51,733 nucleotides of DNA. Origin: Bdellovibrionales bacterium GWB1_55_8. GTDB lineage: Bacteria > Bdellovibrionota > UBA1018. The DNA lies in assembly GCA_001769835.1 (NCBI GenBank), contig MEPR01000045.1, positions 1 through 51,733 of the forward strand, read 5' to 3'. Made by a program: the position numbers and the translations under genes. The notes beneath the pieces are model-generated. The model saw nothing but the letters and a program-made list of their open reading frames with translations. It searched no databases and had not been told where the DNA came from. Numbering within the stretch: the stretch's first letter is position 1; each line of letters starts with the position of its first letter. Positions 26,611 to 35,164 of the stretch are shown here, piece after piece.

Positions 26611-26630
26611 ATTGACTGACTGCGTCAATT
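26610..26630 (+). promoter_or_regulatory. Perfect 7-bp inverted repeat between two genes
   Basis: AATTGAC at 26610-26616 and GTCAATT at 26624-26630 are exact reverse complements separated by 7 nt. The repeat starts on the last base of the response regulator stop codon and ends 19 nt before the next ATG. No T-tract follows, so it is more likely an operator or an RNA hairpin than a terminator. Confidence 0.35.
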
Positions 26631-26649
26631 CAGGTATATCTCCGCCCCT

Positions 26650-27987
26650 ATGCAGAGGTCTTCCGGCTGGATTGGAATTTGGATTGTCATTGCAGCGCTG
26701 AACATGGGTATGGCTTCAAGCCTTCCCAAAACGCCGGGCATGCCCAGCGCGCCTGCTGCGGGTCCGAGCGCCCCGAGCGTCTATGATCAGCTGTATCCGT
26801 CCTACGCTGAGTTTTGCGCCGCCACCCAGATCAGGAAAAAGCCGGGTTTCGGGCTTCCGGTTCGTGGAGGCGTCGGCGGACACGGGGTCCTGTATTTAAG
26901 AGGCGCTTGTCGCGATAAGACGGTCGGCTATCCCCGGATCACGCTTTGTGACCCAGTCGACGGGGCGAATGGCGTTGAACCGGGGGTCGGCGTCAGTGTC
27001 AACTCTGACTTCCAGAACGTGAACTGGACAGCGGTGGACACCAAGGCCTTCTTCCTCACAGGCGATTTGAAACCCGGAGAACGGCTCGATCGTGAGGCTT
27101 ACGTCCGCGCTCGCCAAAAGGCGGTGGATATCGGCGTTTTGAAAGGCATCGAATTTCATCCCGAGCTTTTTTCGCAGAAACTGACGGGAATGTCCGATTT
27201 CGAGTTCATGCTCGAGGACACGATGGGTACCGATTACGCGATCAGCTTCGGTCGGAATCTCTACTGCGCCCGTTTGCCGGTGACGCGCCCTATGCTGTCG
27301 AAAATGGTGGATTGGCTCAACGAGCAGAACGACCAGTACTATCTGACGGGAAAACGTTACCAATGGAGTGGAGTGAAGGACAACTGCACCCACACGACTC
27401 ATAATGCTTACCATGCCGCTGATGTCTGGGGACGGGAAGCGACGAATCGGTTCCTGCTTCGTCAGATATTTCACATCGCGGTTCCCTCTCATAATTTCGT
27501 CGAGCTGATGGAGCGGGGAAATCGGCTCCCGCTTGAGGACCCGGTTGCTCTTTATCGGGATCCCTCTTTCAGAAGATCTCTTCTGCACGAGGGTTGGATT
27601 CCTGCCCAGCATGGCGTCCTGGCTGAAGTCTTTCCCGTCATCAAGGACAACGATCTTTATGAGACCGACCTCGGGATGCTGTTCCTGGGGCCGGAAGGGC
27701 TTCTCAAACGTGGGCGCTTCAAGAAGATTCTTGGAAATACCCGCATGCTCGACCTTGAAGAGAATTTAAGGTGGTACAAGGCGCGCTATGAAAAGGCGCT
27801 CCGGACCAGGCAGTCGGTGGATTCCATTTTCGCAAGTGCGTATGTGAACGAAGGAGCGCAGGACACGTTATCGGATATCGATCGTGAAGATTTTGCATTG
27901 TTTCACGACGCCTATTACCGGCAGCTTGCCATTCAACTCCGCGACGCGGAACTCAAGCTTCAGCTTTTTGGCCGAAAAACGTTGTGA
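26650..27987 (+). CDS. Exported protein with predicted permuted papain-like Cys/His motifs
   Basis: This 445-residue protein has an N-terminal signal sequence (about 1-23) and a Pro/Ala-rich linker. Two motifs suggest a DUF4105/LRAT-like permuted papain fold. A Gly-His segment (GGVGGHGVLYLRG, His78) is followed about 170 residues later by YQWSGVKDNCTHTTHNAYHAA (Cys246). This resembles the NNC motif where the nucleophile lies late in the chain. Six further cysteines are present. The family assignment is inference from these motifs; I recognise no exact homologue. It probably acts in the periplasm. It overlaps the convergent YiiX-type gene by 28 nt. Confidence 0.6.
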   Translation: MQRSSGWIGIWIVIAALNMGMASSLPKTPGMPSAPAAGPSAPSVYDQLYPSYAEFCAATQIRKKPGFGLPVRGGVGGHGVLYLRGACRDKTVGYPRITLCDPVDGANGVEPGVGVSVNSDFQNVNWTAVDTKAFFLTGDLKPGERLDREAYVRARQKAVDIGVLKGIEFHPELFSQKLTGMSDFEFMLEDTMGTDYAISFGRNLYCARLPVTRPMLSKMVDWLNEQNDQYYLTGKRYQWSGVKDNCTHTTHNAYHAADVWGREATNRFLLRQIFHIAVPSHNFVELMERGNRLPLEDPVALYRDPSFRRSLLHEGWIPAQHGVLAEVFPVIKDNDLYETDLGMLFLGPEGLLKRGRFKKILGNTRMLDLEENLRWYKARYEKALRTRQSVDSIFASAYVNEGAQDTLSDIDREDFALFHDAYYRQLAIQLRDAELKLQLFGRKTL

Positions 27988-29591
27988 AAGAGGGGTTTTG
28001 GAGGCGCAGGATCCGATGGCGGCTGAGCCTGGCCGTCGTCACCTGAGCTTGGAGCCGGGAACTCACGCTGCCATTTCCGGTAATTGAGATACGTCTGAAA
28101 GTCGTCCTGGCGGAGCGTTTCCAGGTATACAAGCATCTGCGGCGTTGTCATCGCGAAGCCGGTTTTTTCTTTCTGCAGGGCGCTGACTTCCTTCAACTTC
28201 GCCAGCATGGGCGTGGAAGCCTTATCGAGCGCGAGCATCGTGCCGACCGCCTTCCGGGTCATGTTCTCCGGGAACTTGTCTTTCACGAGGCCGCGAAAAA
28301 GGGGAGTGTGCCGCATGACGTAGGCAAGATCGCGTTTGATCGCGTCGCCAGCGGTATTTCTGAGCGCGTAATCATGCTTTTCCATCGCCTCATAGGATTT
28401 GGTCAGGATCGCATCTGTCATCCGTGATTTTTCGGTCTTCTTGAAATTCCGCCATTCGGCGACGAGGTCAAACCGAGTTTCCACTTCCATGTCAGAGGGC
28501 GCAAATGTGGTTTTTGCCGCCACCCCGATGGCTTTCAGGAACGTATCATTCTTCATGTTGAGTCCGGTAGGATAGCGCGGGAGTACAATTTTTCCTCCGG
28601 ACGCCTCTTTGTAGCCGATGTAAGCGACTTCGGAGCAGAACACTTCGTGATCGGCGGCGCGCCCTTTCGGGTCTTTTCCGGACAGGACCATGCCGAAGTC
28701 ATAAGGGATGTTCTTCCCTTTTGCTGTCGCCTTGCTTGCGCGTTCGAACATGAGTTTGGCAGCCTGATGCGCGAGGCCCGGATCCTGTTGGCGGAACACG
28801 GTGGATCGCACTTTGCCATCCTTCAGGTAATTCTCAAGCGGCGCGACAACGACGCCCTGTTCGATATGAGCTTCAACTGTGTAAGGTTTCTTGGTTTCCG
28901 GGTCGATATAAACGATCGCGATATGGCTGAAATTTCCATCGTTGTCGCCGATTCTCGAAATAGCGCCGCTGACGAACGCATCGCCTCGACTCATGAGCAC
29001 GTCGCCAGATTTCAGCTCAAGCTTGGGTCCGTATTTCGGGTTCAAAAGAAGCTCAGGTCCCTGGCCTTCAAAAACCCTGTCATGGCCGAGTCCCGGGACA
29101 AAGTGTTCAGCGAGATATTCCGACAGGAACAGCACGGCGCGCATGGCGTTTCGAGACGCTTCCACGCAAGGAGCGGAAAGGGGGCCTTCTTTTTCAATTC
29201 GGGCCAGGCTTGCGCGAAGTTCAAGCTTGCCCGCAAACAGTTCGTCGATGATCTCACGCGCATTTTCTTTCAGGAGCCGGGGTTCGTACTGTTCCGGCGA
29301 AGACTTGAACACCGTCGCATAGGCTTCCTCCAGCACGGAAGAACAGGTAGCGGCGGTGAAAGCTTCGCTCTTGATCGCTGATCGCAGTCTTTTCACCTGA
29401 GAGAGGAGGTTCGGACGACCCGTCGTCGTGGTCACGCAGCAGTTGGTGGCAGGCGTCATGGGCGTTTTCACGGCCTGATTGAGGCGCTCCACCGTGGCAT
29501 CAAGCCCCGAATATTCGGCCAGAGCTGAATATGTCTGGGAGAGAAGAAGGCTGTTCGTGACAACGGCAAAAACGAGAGCGCGCTTACTCAT
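27960..29591 (-). CDS. Exported YiiX/YebB-type permuted NlpC/P60 hydrolase
   Basis: This 543-residue protein has a signal peptide (about 1-25, ending SALA). After a helical N-terminal region the YiiX fold is clear at about 195-335: KSGDVLMSRGD, His223 in NFSHIAIVY, Glu240 in TVEAHIEQGVV, and nucleophile Cys319 in EVFCSEVAYIGYKEA. A C-terminal helical region of about 200 residues follows, with a proline-rich end. YiiX proteins are predicted amidases or acyltransferases of lipids, peptides or cell wall material. The 3' end overlaps the convergent gene by 28 nt. It shares strand and direction with the 531-residue gene, 57 nt downstream of that gene's stop. Confidence 0.8.
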   Translation of the reverse strand: MSKRALVFAVVTNSLLLSQTYSALAEYSGLDATVERLNQAVKTPMTPATNCCVTTTTGRPNLLSQVKRLRSAIKSEAFTAATCSSVLEEAYATVFKSSPEQYEPRLLKENAREIIDELFAGKLELRASLARIEKEGPLSAPCVEASRNAMRAVLFLSEYLAEHFVPGLGHDRVFEGQGPELLLNPKYGPKLELKSGDVLMSRGDAFVSGAISRIGDNDGNFSHIAIVYIDPETKKPYTVEAHIEQGVVVAPLENYLKDGKVRSTVFRQQDPGLAHQAAKLMFERASKATAKGKNIPYDFGMVLSGKDPKGRAADHEVFCSEVAYIGYKEASGGKIVLPRYPTGLNMKNDTFLKAIGVAAKTTFAPSDMEVETRFDLVAEWRNFKKTEKSRMTDAILTKSYEAMEKHDYALRNTAGDAIKRDLAYVMRHTPLFRGLVKDKFPENMTRKAVGTMLALDKASTPMLAKLKEVSALQKEKTGFAMTTPQMLVYLETLRQDDFQTYLNYRKWQREFPAPSSGDDGQAQPPSDPAPPKPLFHNVFRPKS

Positions 29592-29648
29592 GATCTCAGG
29601 TCCTCAGCCTTCGATTATAAGCGCGGCTCTGAATGAAGGGAACGCCTA

Positions 29649-31244
29649 TCAAATGGGGGCGAAGATCGGAACGAAGCGAACCGGGTGTTCGCCCTGAGTA
29701 GGTTGTTTTTGCCCAGCACTGAAGTTCTTGGTCTTTTCAGCGTAAGAGTAATATCCGATGGCCTGGTCGACGAAAGCGATTGCGAAACCAACGAGCCTCA
29801 GGCCGGGGCGTTTGAGCTTTTCAGCGTAATGGGCTGAAAACCCGAGGGCCGCGGTATCCAGGAGGGTTTGTCCGTTTCCGATGACGGCTTCCCATGTCGC
29901 GTCAAACTTGATCCGCTCGACGTCGGTTTCACCTTTGATCACGTAGTTCATAGTTACTGAATTGACGACCGCGAGCACCGCGCACACCGCGAGGCGTTTC
30001 GGTATATTCGGCTGAAGTTTTGACATGCCGGCGAGCATGAAGGTCTCTCCGGTCATAAACGCCATATTTTGAAGCAGGTCTTTGTCGGAACCGATTCTAT
30101 TTGCCAGGACGAGCGGGTTCGGATCCCAAAGTTCCTCGCGGCGGCTGAAGGTCTCCGCTATGAGCTGCACGCCTTGGGTTTGCGCAATATAAGTCTTGAA
30201 GCCCAGGCCCGCGCGGCCAAGTTCCATCGCGTTTCTGAACGCATGGGCCATCGTGCGGCTGAGAATATCGTGACGCTCCATGATTTGAAGAAGCTGTTCC
30301 GTGCGTACTGAGGCTCTTGTGGCAACAAGCTTGAAAGGGCCGGTGGCCTGGTTAATGATTTTTCGAGATTTCGGAGATAAACGGAATTTAGCAGCGACCC
30401 GGGCGGCAGAGGATTTTGTGACATCGATCACCGCGCGGACGTAGCTGTCATAAAGTTTTTTGAAATACAGGCTGATAGGGGAGCCTGCGAGATTGATCCC
30501 GAGTCGGGCCAAAACGGCCGTCAGGGCCTTGGTCACAAGAACCGGGCCGGCGATCATGGCCGAGTCCAAGGCGAGCGTTACCACAAGCTGTTTGTCCAGT
30601 TCCTGGCCGAGGCGATCCCACTCCGTGCTGATCTGCTGGTAATACGAGCGGATCATGGGGTGCTTCTTGTCTGCTGCGGCAAGGCGGTCGGTGCGGATTT
30701 CAGCCGAATAGAGGTTGAGCTGCGTGCGATCCATGTTGTCGAGGTAATCCCGACCTGCGAAGCCCGCGTAACCGTTCAGCCAATGGAAAAGCGCACGAAC
30801 CAGCCAGCGATTCTTCAGGGCGCCTGGGTTCCTCCGGAGGAGGGGTTCGGCAATGTCCCACCCGTCGCCTTCACTGGAGCGGCGATCGAGTTTCTGGACA
30901 ACGCCGCCTTTGCCCATGACGAACCAGGCGTCAAATGCTCCGTCACGATCGAGGTCGCGCCCATAGAGAACGATCGCCTCTGTATCGAAAAAGACCCGGC
31001 TCTCCTCGTGATAGACGGCGAGCTCTTTTTCACCGCGGCTGTTGAAGTATTGATCAACTCGAAATTCCTCGCGGCCGCTCAGAGTCTCAACGAAGTGGTG
31101 CGAACTCCCCAAAATGCGGGCGCTCTTCTCACGGGCTGCGGCGATCGACGGCCACGCCAGAGCACCAGACGTGAGTGATGCGATCAAGGCGATGGATAGG
31201 GAGATTCCAAGGAAGGTTTTTGGTAGCGGGTGTGAATAAGCCAT
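29649..31244 (-). CDS. Unknown exported or membrane-anchored protein
   Basis: This 531-residue protein has an N-terminal signal sequence or anchor (about 8-32, ending GALA). The N-terminal domain has regular strand-like segments and an acidic loop DLDRDGAFDAW that resembles a calcium-binding loop. A long, mostly helical section follows, with hydrophobic helices around 215-240 and near 415-432 and 470-490 that could be membrane segments. I recognise no family. It precedes the YiiX-type gene by 57 nt on the same strand, so the two are probably cotranscribed. The upstream region is AT-rich and promoter-like. Confidence 0.7.
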   Translation of the reverse strand: MAYSHPLPKTFLGISLSIALIASLTSGALAWPSIAAAREKSARILGSSHHFVETLSGREEFRVDQYFNSRGEKELAVYHEESRVFFDTEAIVLYGRDLDRDGAFDAWFVMGKGGVVQKLDRRSSEGDGWDIAEPLLRRNPGALKNRWLVRALFHWLNGYAGFAGRDYLDNMDRTQLNLYSAEIRTDRLAAADKKHPMIRSYYQQISTEWDRLGQELDKQLVVTLALDSAMIAGPVLVTKALTAVLARLGINLAGSPISLYFKKLYDSYVRAVIDVTKSSAARVAAKFRLSPKSRKIINQATGPFKLVATRASVRTEQLLQIMERHDILSRTMAHAFRNAMELGRAGLGFKTYIAQTQGVQLIAETFSRREELWDPNPLVLANRIGSDKDLLQNMAFMTGETFMLAGMSKLQPNIPKRLAVCAVLAVVNSVTMNYVIKGETDVERIKFDATWEAVIGNGQTLLDTAALGFSAHYAEKLKRPGLRLVGFAIAFVDQAIGYYSYAEKTKNFSAGQKQPTQGEHPVRFVPIFAPI

Positions 31245-31493
31245 AAAGCAACGGGCTCCTGCTCAACGCGAACAAGTTACACCCGAGGGGAGTTTCAGGC
31301 AATATAAAAATTGAGTAAAATAGTCAAGAATTATTATGCAAAAACCCGTTTGAAATCAATTGCTTGTATTCCAGTGTGCCCGATTATTCACAGGAATCCA
31401 ACGGCAGAAGACCTCGAAGGGCCTCCAGCTGATACCTGCCGAGCAGCCCTGAGAACCCTGGATTCGTGGTGAAGACAAGGGTAAGAAGCTCAG
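31245..31493. other. Divergent intergenic region, 249 bp
   Basis: This gap separates two divergent genes. The part at about 31296-31376 is AT-rich and probably carries both promoters. The part nearer the exonuclease gene (31377-31493) is of normal composition. No ORF, tRNA-like fold or hairpin-plus-T-run was seen. Confidence 0.5.
31301..31327 (-). promoter_or_regulatory. Candidate sigma-70-type promoter for the 531-residue gene
   Basis: Read on the minus strand, TTGACT (31327-31322) is followed after 15 nt by TATATT (31306-31301), about 57 nt before the ATG at 31244. The spacing is shorter than the 17-nt optimum. The surrounding 31296-31376 stretch is strikingly AT-rich against the local background. 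Confidence 0.35.
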
Positions 31494-32276
31494 ATGATTC
31501 AGACCATTGCGGGGATTGATTTCGAAACCACGAGCGTGGACGTGCGTACCGGTCAGGTGATTGAAGGCGCCGTCGTGCTTATGTCCGTTGAGAACGGGAA
31601 CGTGACAGCTGAGATTGAAACTTACTCGTCCATGAACGACCCAGGAACGCCGATTCCCGCCGAGATCACGATGCTCACCGGAATCACCGATGAAATGGTC
31701 CGCGGTCAATGTCTCGACTGGCAGCGTTTCAATGCTATTGTCGCACGTGCCGACCTGATCATTGCGCATAACGCTCGCTTTGATCGCGCCTGGCTCGAGA
31801 CTTTCGGAAAATACATGACCCCGAAATGGGGTTGCACGCTTTCCATGATCGATTGGAAGAAGCAGCACGGAATGCCTTGCGCCACGCTCCGGCATCTTGC
31901 ATGGGAGCACGGGCATTTTCCTACTTCACATCGGGCACTGGATGACGTGCGCACCATGCTTCATCTTCTGACGATGAACTCGCGCGGGAAGCCGGAAGAG
32001 ACCTATCTTGCGCAGCTCCTGAAAACAGCGCAGGCCGGTAGAAGGCTCGTCATCGCAAAAGGCAGCCCGTTTGATAAAAAGGATGCGCTGAAGGCGCAGC
32101 AGTTTTCCTGGTCACCTGCGCGAAAAACCTGGTGGCGTCTGCTTGCGGAAGACGAATGGGAAACTCTCAAGCCATGGCTGGATCAGGAGATCTACAGCGG
32201 GCGTCCTTCGTACGAGACTTTTCCGCAGGTGGACTTTCTTGCGCCTTCTTTCCGCATACAGCACGGGTTAGAATAG
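31494..32276 (+). CDS. DEDDh-family 3'-5' exonuclease (DnaQ-like)
   Basis: This 260-residue protein has the whole DEDDh set: Asp9 and Glu11 in GIDFETT, Asp97 in AHNARFDRAW, His146 and Asp151 in HRALDDV. These bind two metal ions and hydrolyse 3' ends of DNA or RNA. The exonuclease domain covers about 1-165. A C-terminal segment of about 80 residues (SPFDKKDALKAQQFSW and WWRLLAEDEWE) is typical of a subgroup of stand-alone proofreading-like exonucleases. It is cytoplasmic. A purine-rich aagggtaagaag stretch serves as ribosome-binding region. Confidence 0.9.
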   Translation: MIQTIAGIDFETTSVDVRTGQVIEGAVVLMSVENGNVTAEIETYSSMNDPGTPIPAEITMLTGITDEMVRGQCLDWQRFNAIVARADLIIAHNARFDRAWLETFGKYMTPKWGCTLSMIDWKKQHGMPCATLRHLAWEHGHFPTSHRALDDVRTMLHLLTMNSRGKPEETYLAQLLKTAQAGRRLVIAKGSPFDKKDALKAQQFSWSPARKTWWRLLAEDEWETLKPWLDQEIYSGRPSYETFPQVDFLAPSFRIQHGLE

Positions 32277-32300
32277 CGATAAAAAGAGTAGGTTGTTGAA

Positions 32301-32801
32301 GTGCGCACACTATCCGCTTTTGTGTTCAGAATTCCTCGGATGGAACTGCTCGAAGTCGTGACGATCGGGCTTCCTTTCTGCTGTTTCAAGATACTGGGAG
32401 GCCTGGCCGCCCTTACCTGGATTCAGGACGAGCCATCGGTTCTCCTTACGGCGGTTGGCGTTGTTTTCGTGGCGCTTGGACTTCTTGATTTTCTGATCAA
32501 CGGTCTGAATCTGATCTCGCTTTTACTGCTGGGGCGTCGCGTTCTCGATGCCTGCCTGCTGTCTGTCGTCCTCCGCAGAATCGGAAGGTTCACGGCTCAT
32601 CCCGAGGCCCATTGGCGGGATTTCGGGAATTCGACGGACGTGCTTCTGTCGTTCATGATCGTGGCCGTGATGGTGGGAAAAGGTTTTCTCAACCTTGTGC
32701 CCCCTGAGGCTCTTGCGCTCTGGAACACCTGCGTGGTCTTCAACGTGCTTGGCGCGGGACTGAGCCGTTTCGGGACTTCTCTCAAGGCGTTCCGGGTCTA
32801 A
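32301..32801 (+). CDS. Small integral membrane protein, unknown function
   Basis: This 166-residue protein is translated from a GTG at 32301; an internal ATG at 32340 is the alternative. About four hydrophobic segments are seen, roughly at 16-38, 45-72, 112-128 and 133-150. I recognise no family. It lies 24 nt after the exonuclease gene and about 70 nt before the transporter gene, on the same strand. Confidence 0.6.
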   Translation: MRTLSAFVFRIPRMELLEVVTIGLPFCCFKILGGLAALTWIQDEPSVLLTAVGVVFVALGLLDFLINGLNLISLLLLGRRVLDACLLSVVLRRIGRFTAHPEAHWRDFGNSTDVLLSFMIVAVMVGKGFLNLVPPEALALWNTCVVFNVLGAGLSRFGTSLKAFRV

Positions 32802-32870
32802 GAGCTTTCTGGCTTCCCTGTCCAATCACTGCTAAACAGAAGTCTCACAAGATGTTGGGGGGGAACCGTT

Positions 32871-34289
32871 ATGATTGCTGCCGTCAAAAACTATTTTTCT
32901 GATTTCAGGGATCTGAAAACCGCAAGCAAGGAATTCTGGCTGGTTTGCGCCATCAATTTCTTCGATTCGCTTGCTTACTTTTCGATGATCACGGTCCTGA
33001 CGTTGTATCTGACCTCAAATGTAGGTTTCAGTGACGTCGATTCCGGAGCATGGGTGGGGATCTTCACCCTTTACATCACGGCTTTTATGTTTGCCGTGGG
33101 CTCAATCGGTGATGCGATCGGCATCAAGCGGTCCTTTTACCTCGCCGGGGTGATCCTCATCATTTCGCGATTGGGTCTCGGGGTTTCGCCGCTGTTCCTG
33201 CGCGGTCAGGCCCTGGACTACGCCGTGATGGGCTTCATCATTCTGATGTCCTTGGGTTCGGCGTTCATGATCCCGATGGTCACCACCGGAGTGCGCCGCT
33301 TTACCACGAAGGAAAACCGTTCCACCGGCTTTAACATGTACTACCTGATCATGAACGTAGGGGCCATTTTTGCCGGCTTTGCCGTGACCGACGGGTTCCG
33401 CAACTGGCTCGGCGAAATCCGCGGCAATATGGCAATTCTTGATTTCGGATTCGTGATGGCGGCATTATCCCTGGGATGCGCCTATCTGATCAACGAGAAG
33501 AACATCGCTGATGACGAGCGGGTGGATGAGGAGTCCACGAACAAACGACCGCTTCAGATCTTTCTTGAGGTCTGGAAAGAAAGCGCCTTCCGTAAACTCA
33601 TCCTGTTCCTGCTCCTCACGATCGGCGTACGCCTGGTCTTCACGCATCAGTTCCTCGTGATGCCCAAGTACTACACTCGGGTGCTTTTCAGTGATTTTGA
33701 CCTCGGATTCGCAAATTCCATCAATCCCGCGATCATCGTGGTGGGTTTGATTCTGCTGATCCCGGTGATCAAGAAGTTTTCCACTTTTAAGCTGATCGTC
33801 GTGGGTATGACGGTTTCGGCGCTCTCGCTCCTTTTCATGGCCGTACCCATTGAATGGATTCTCGCGCTTCCTGGAATTCATAATCTGAATCAGGCGTATA
33901 TGTTCGCGATTTTCGCGCAGATCACGGTGTTCGCGTTCGGTGAGCTGATTTTCTCTCCCAGGTTTACGGAGTACATTTCGGTGGTTGCTCCCAAAGAAAA
34001 GGTGGCTTCTTACATGTCGCTTTCCGCGCTTCCCATGTTCATCGCGAAACCCATCAATGGTTTCGTGAGCGGGCTTCTGATCGCGGGATTCTCATATGAG
34101 GGAATCCGCGCCAAAATCGACACGGGCAATGTGGCCTACCAGGATTCACCTGAGTTCATGTGGCTCATTTATTTCGCTCTGGCGGCACTCAGCCCGATCG
34201 CGGTCATTGCGATGAAGAGGGTGCTGACGTCCGAGGAATCCGTGACAGAAAAATCCCCGGCTGCTGAACCCGCCGGCGAAACCGTTTGA
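32871..34289 (+). CDS. POT/PTR-like MFS transporter
   Basis: This 472-residue inner-membrane protein has about 12-14 hydrophobic helices. The segment FNMYYLIMNVGAIFAGF matches the second PTR2/POT signature (helix 5), which suggests proton-coupled peptide transport. In helix 1, where POT proteins carry the ExxER proton-coupling motif, this protein reads FFDSLAYFS, so the motif is lost. It may be an uncoupled, sodium-coupled or non-peptide transporter. The ribosome-binding tract is ggggggg. The ankyrin gene follows 16 nt downstream. Confidence 0.82.
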   Translation: MIAAVKNYFSDFRDLKTASKEFWLVCAINFFDSLAYFSMITVLTLYLTSNVGFSDVDSGAWVGIFTLYITAFMFAVGSIGDAIGIKRSFYLAGVILIISRLGLGVSPLFLRGQALDYAVMGFIILMSLGSAFMIPMVTTGVRRFTTKENRSTGFNMYYLIMNVGAIFAGFAVTDGFRNWLGEIRGNMAILDFGFVMAALSLGCAYLINEKNIADDERVDEESTNKRPLQIFLEVWKESAFRKLILFLLLTIGVRLVFTHQFLVMPKYYTRVLFSDFDLGFANSINPAIIVVGLILLIPVIKKFSTFKLIVVGMTVSALSLLFMAVPIEWILALPGIHNLNQAYMFAIFAQITVFAFGELIFSPRFTEYISVVAPKEKVASYMSLSALPMFIAKPINGFVSGLLIAGFSYEGIRAKIDTGNVAYQDSPEFMWLIYFALAALSPIAVIAMKRVLTSEESVTEKSPAAEPAGETV

Positions 34290-34305
34290 TGGGTAAGGAG
34301 ATCTC

Positions 34306-34953
34306 ATGAAAAAGTACGGACCTATTCTCAAGGATGGCTTCACGCTCATCTTGGTCTCCACGATCTTTGTGGTCGCGGTGAACGCCGGATTCAAGAGTCT
34401 GAAAAAAAACGGAGATGCGGATCCGCTCGTGACGGCTATTTCTCAGGAAAACCTGGATGCCGCGCGAGAGGAGATCGGCGGGGCGGATGCCTCCGTCCGC
34501 GCCAACCGAGCGGATGAACGAGGAAGAACGCCCTTGATGTGGGCGGCTTATGCCAATTTCTCCGACAGTAAGCAGACCGGTGAGGCGGATGCCAAGCGTA
34601 TTTCCTTCGTCGATATGCTGCTGGAACGGGGCGCTGATGTTCACGCTGCTGACAAGGACGGGTGGACTGCCCTGAGCTGGGCGGCGTGGAGCGGTCTCAA
34701 GCAGGTGAGCGAGAAATTGTTGTCGCGAGGCGCTTCTTTGGCTGTGGTTGATGCACGGGGAAATACCCCTCTCATGATCGCAGTGCTGCGGGGAAACGTG
34801 GAAATCGTCCGGTTGTTCATCCAGCAGGGCGCTGACACCGCCTCCGTTCGAAAAGACGGGAAGAGCGTGAAAGCGATCTTGGAAGCCGCACGAAAGGCGA
34901 CCCCCTCGCTCGAGCCGACTTTTGTGGAAATCCAGGGACTCCTGAAATTATAG
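34306..34953 (+). CDS. Membrane-anchored ankyrin-repeat protein
   Basis: This 215-residue protein has one N-terminal hydrophobic helix (about 8-27) followed by ankyrin repeats. The repeats read RGRTPLMWAAY, then DKDGWTALSWAAWSG and DARGNTPLMIAVLRGNVEIVRLFIQQGAD (about 65-195). Ankyrin repeats mediate protein binding. The ribosome-binding site aaggag and the 16-nt gap after the transporter gene suggest one operon. The N-in anchor would place the repeats in the periplasm. Small periplasmic ankyrin proteins can act as inhibitors or chaperones, so it may partner the transporter; this is inference. Confidence 0.85.
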   Translation: MKKYGPILKDGFTLILVSTIFVVAVNAGFKSLKKNGDADPLVTAISQENLDAAREEIGGADASVRANRADERGRTPLMWAAYANFSDSKQTGEADAKRISFVDMLLERGADVHAADKDGWTALSWAAWSGLKQVSEKLLSRGASLAVVDARGNTPLMIAVLRGNVEIVRLFIQQGADTASVRKDGKSVKAILEAARKATPSLEPTFVEIQGLLKL

Positions 34954-35069
34954 CTGCCAGGCACCTCTAAATTCGTCAGCAGGCGAGAACGACTCAGGTT
35001 GATTCGGGAAATCGAAATCAGGCAAAGTGGTGACTCCTGCTCTAGATGGGCATGAAAGGAGGTGGTGGG

Positions 35070-35117
35070 ATGATAAATACCTATTGTAGTCCCACGGCGG
35101 AGGTGGCCTTCGGGTAA
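35070..35117 (+). CDS. Short ORF, 15 codons, with perfect Shine-Dalgarno
   Basis: The ORF ATG-ATA-AAT...GGG-TAA encodes a 15-residue peptide, MINTYCSPTAEVAFG, with one cysteine. Its ATG lies 7 nt after GGAGG of AAAGGAGGTG, the strongest ribosome-binding site I saw in the window. An in-frame ATG at 35052 would add six residues but overlaps that site. The last ten codons lie within hairpin 1, and the stop codon is in the inner loop region. A translating ribosome would therefore melt the hairpin. No downstream gene on the same strand would be controlled, so a leader peptide for attenuation is unlikely. The peptide could be a RiPP precursor or a by-product; conservation is the test. Confidence 0.4.
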   Translation: MINTYCSPTAEVAFG

Positions 35118-35164
35118 CCTTCGCCGGGACTAAATATTCCGCGCTTATCACGCGGTGAGGGGAG

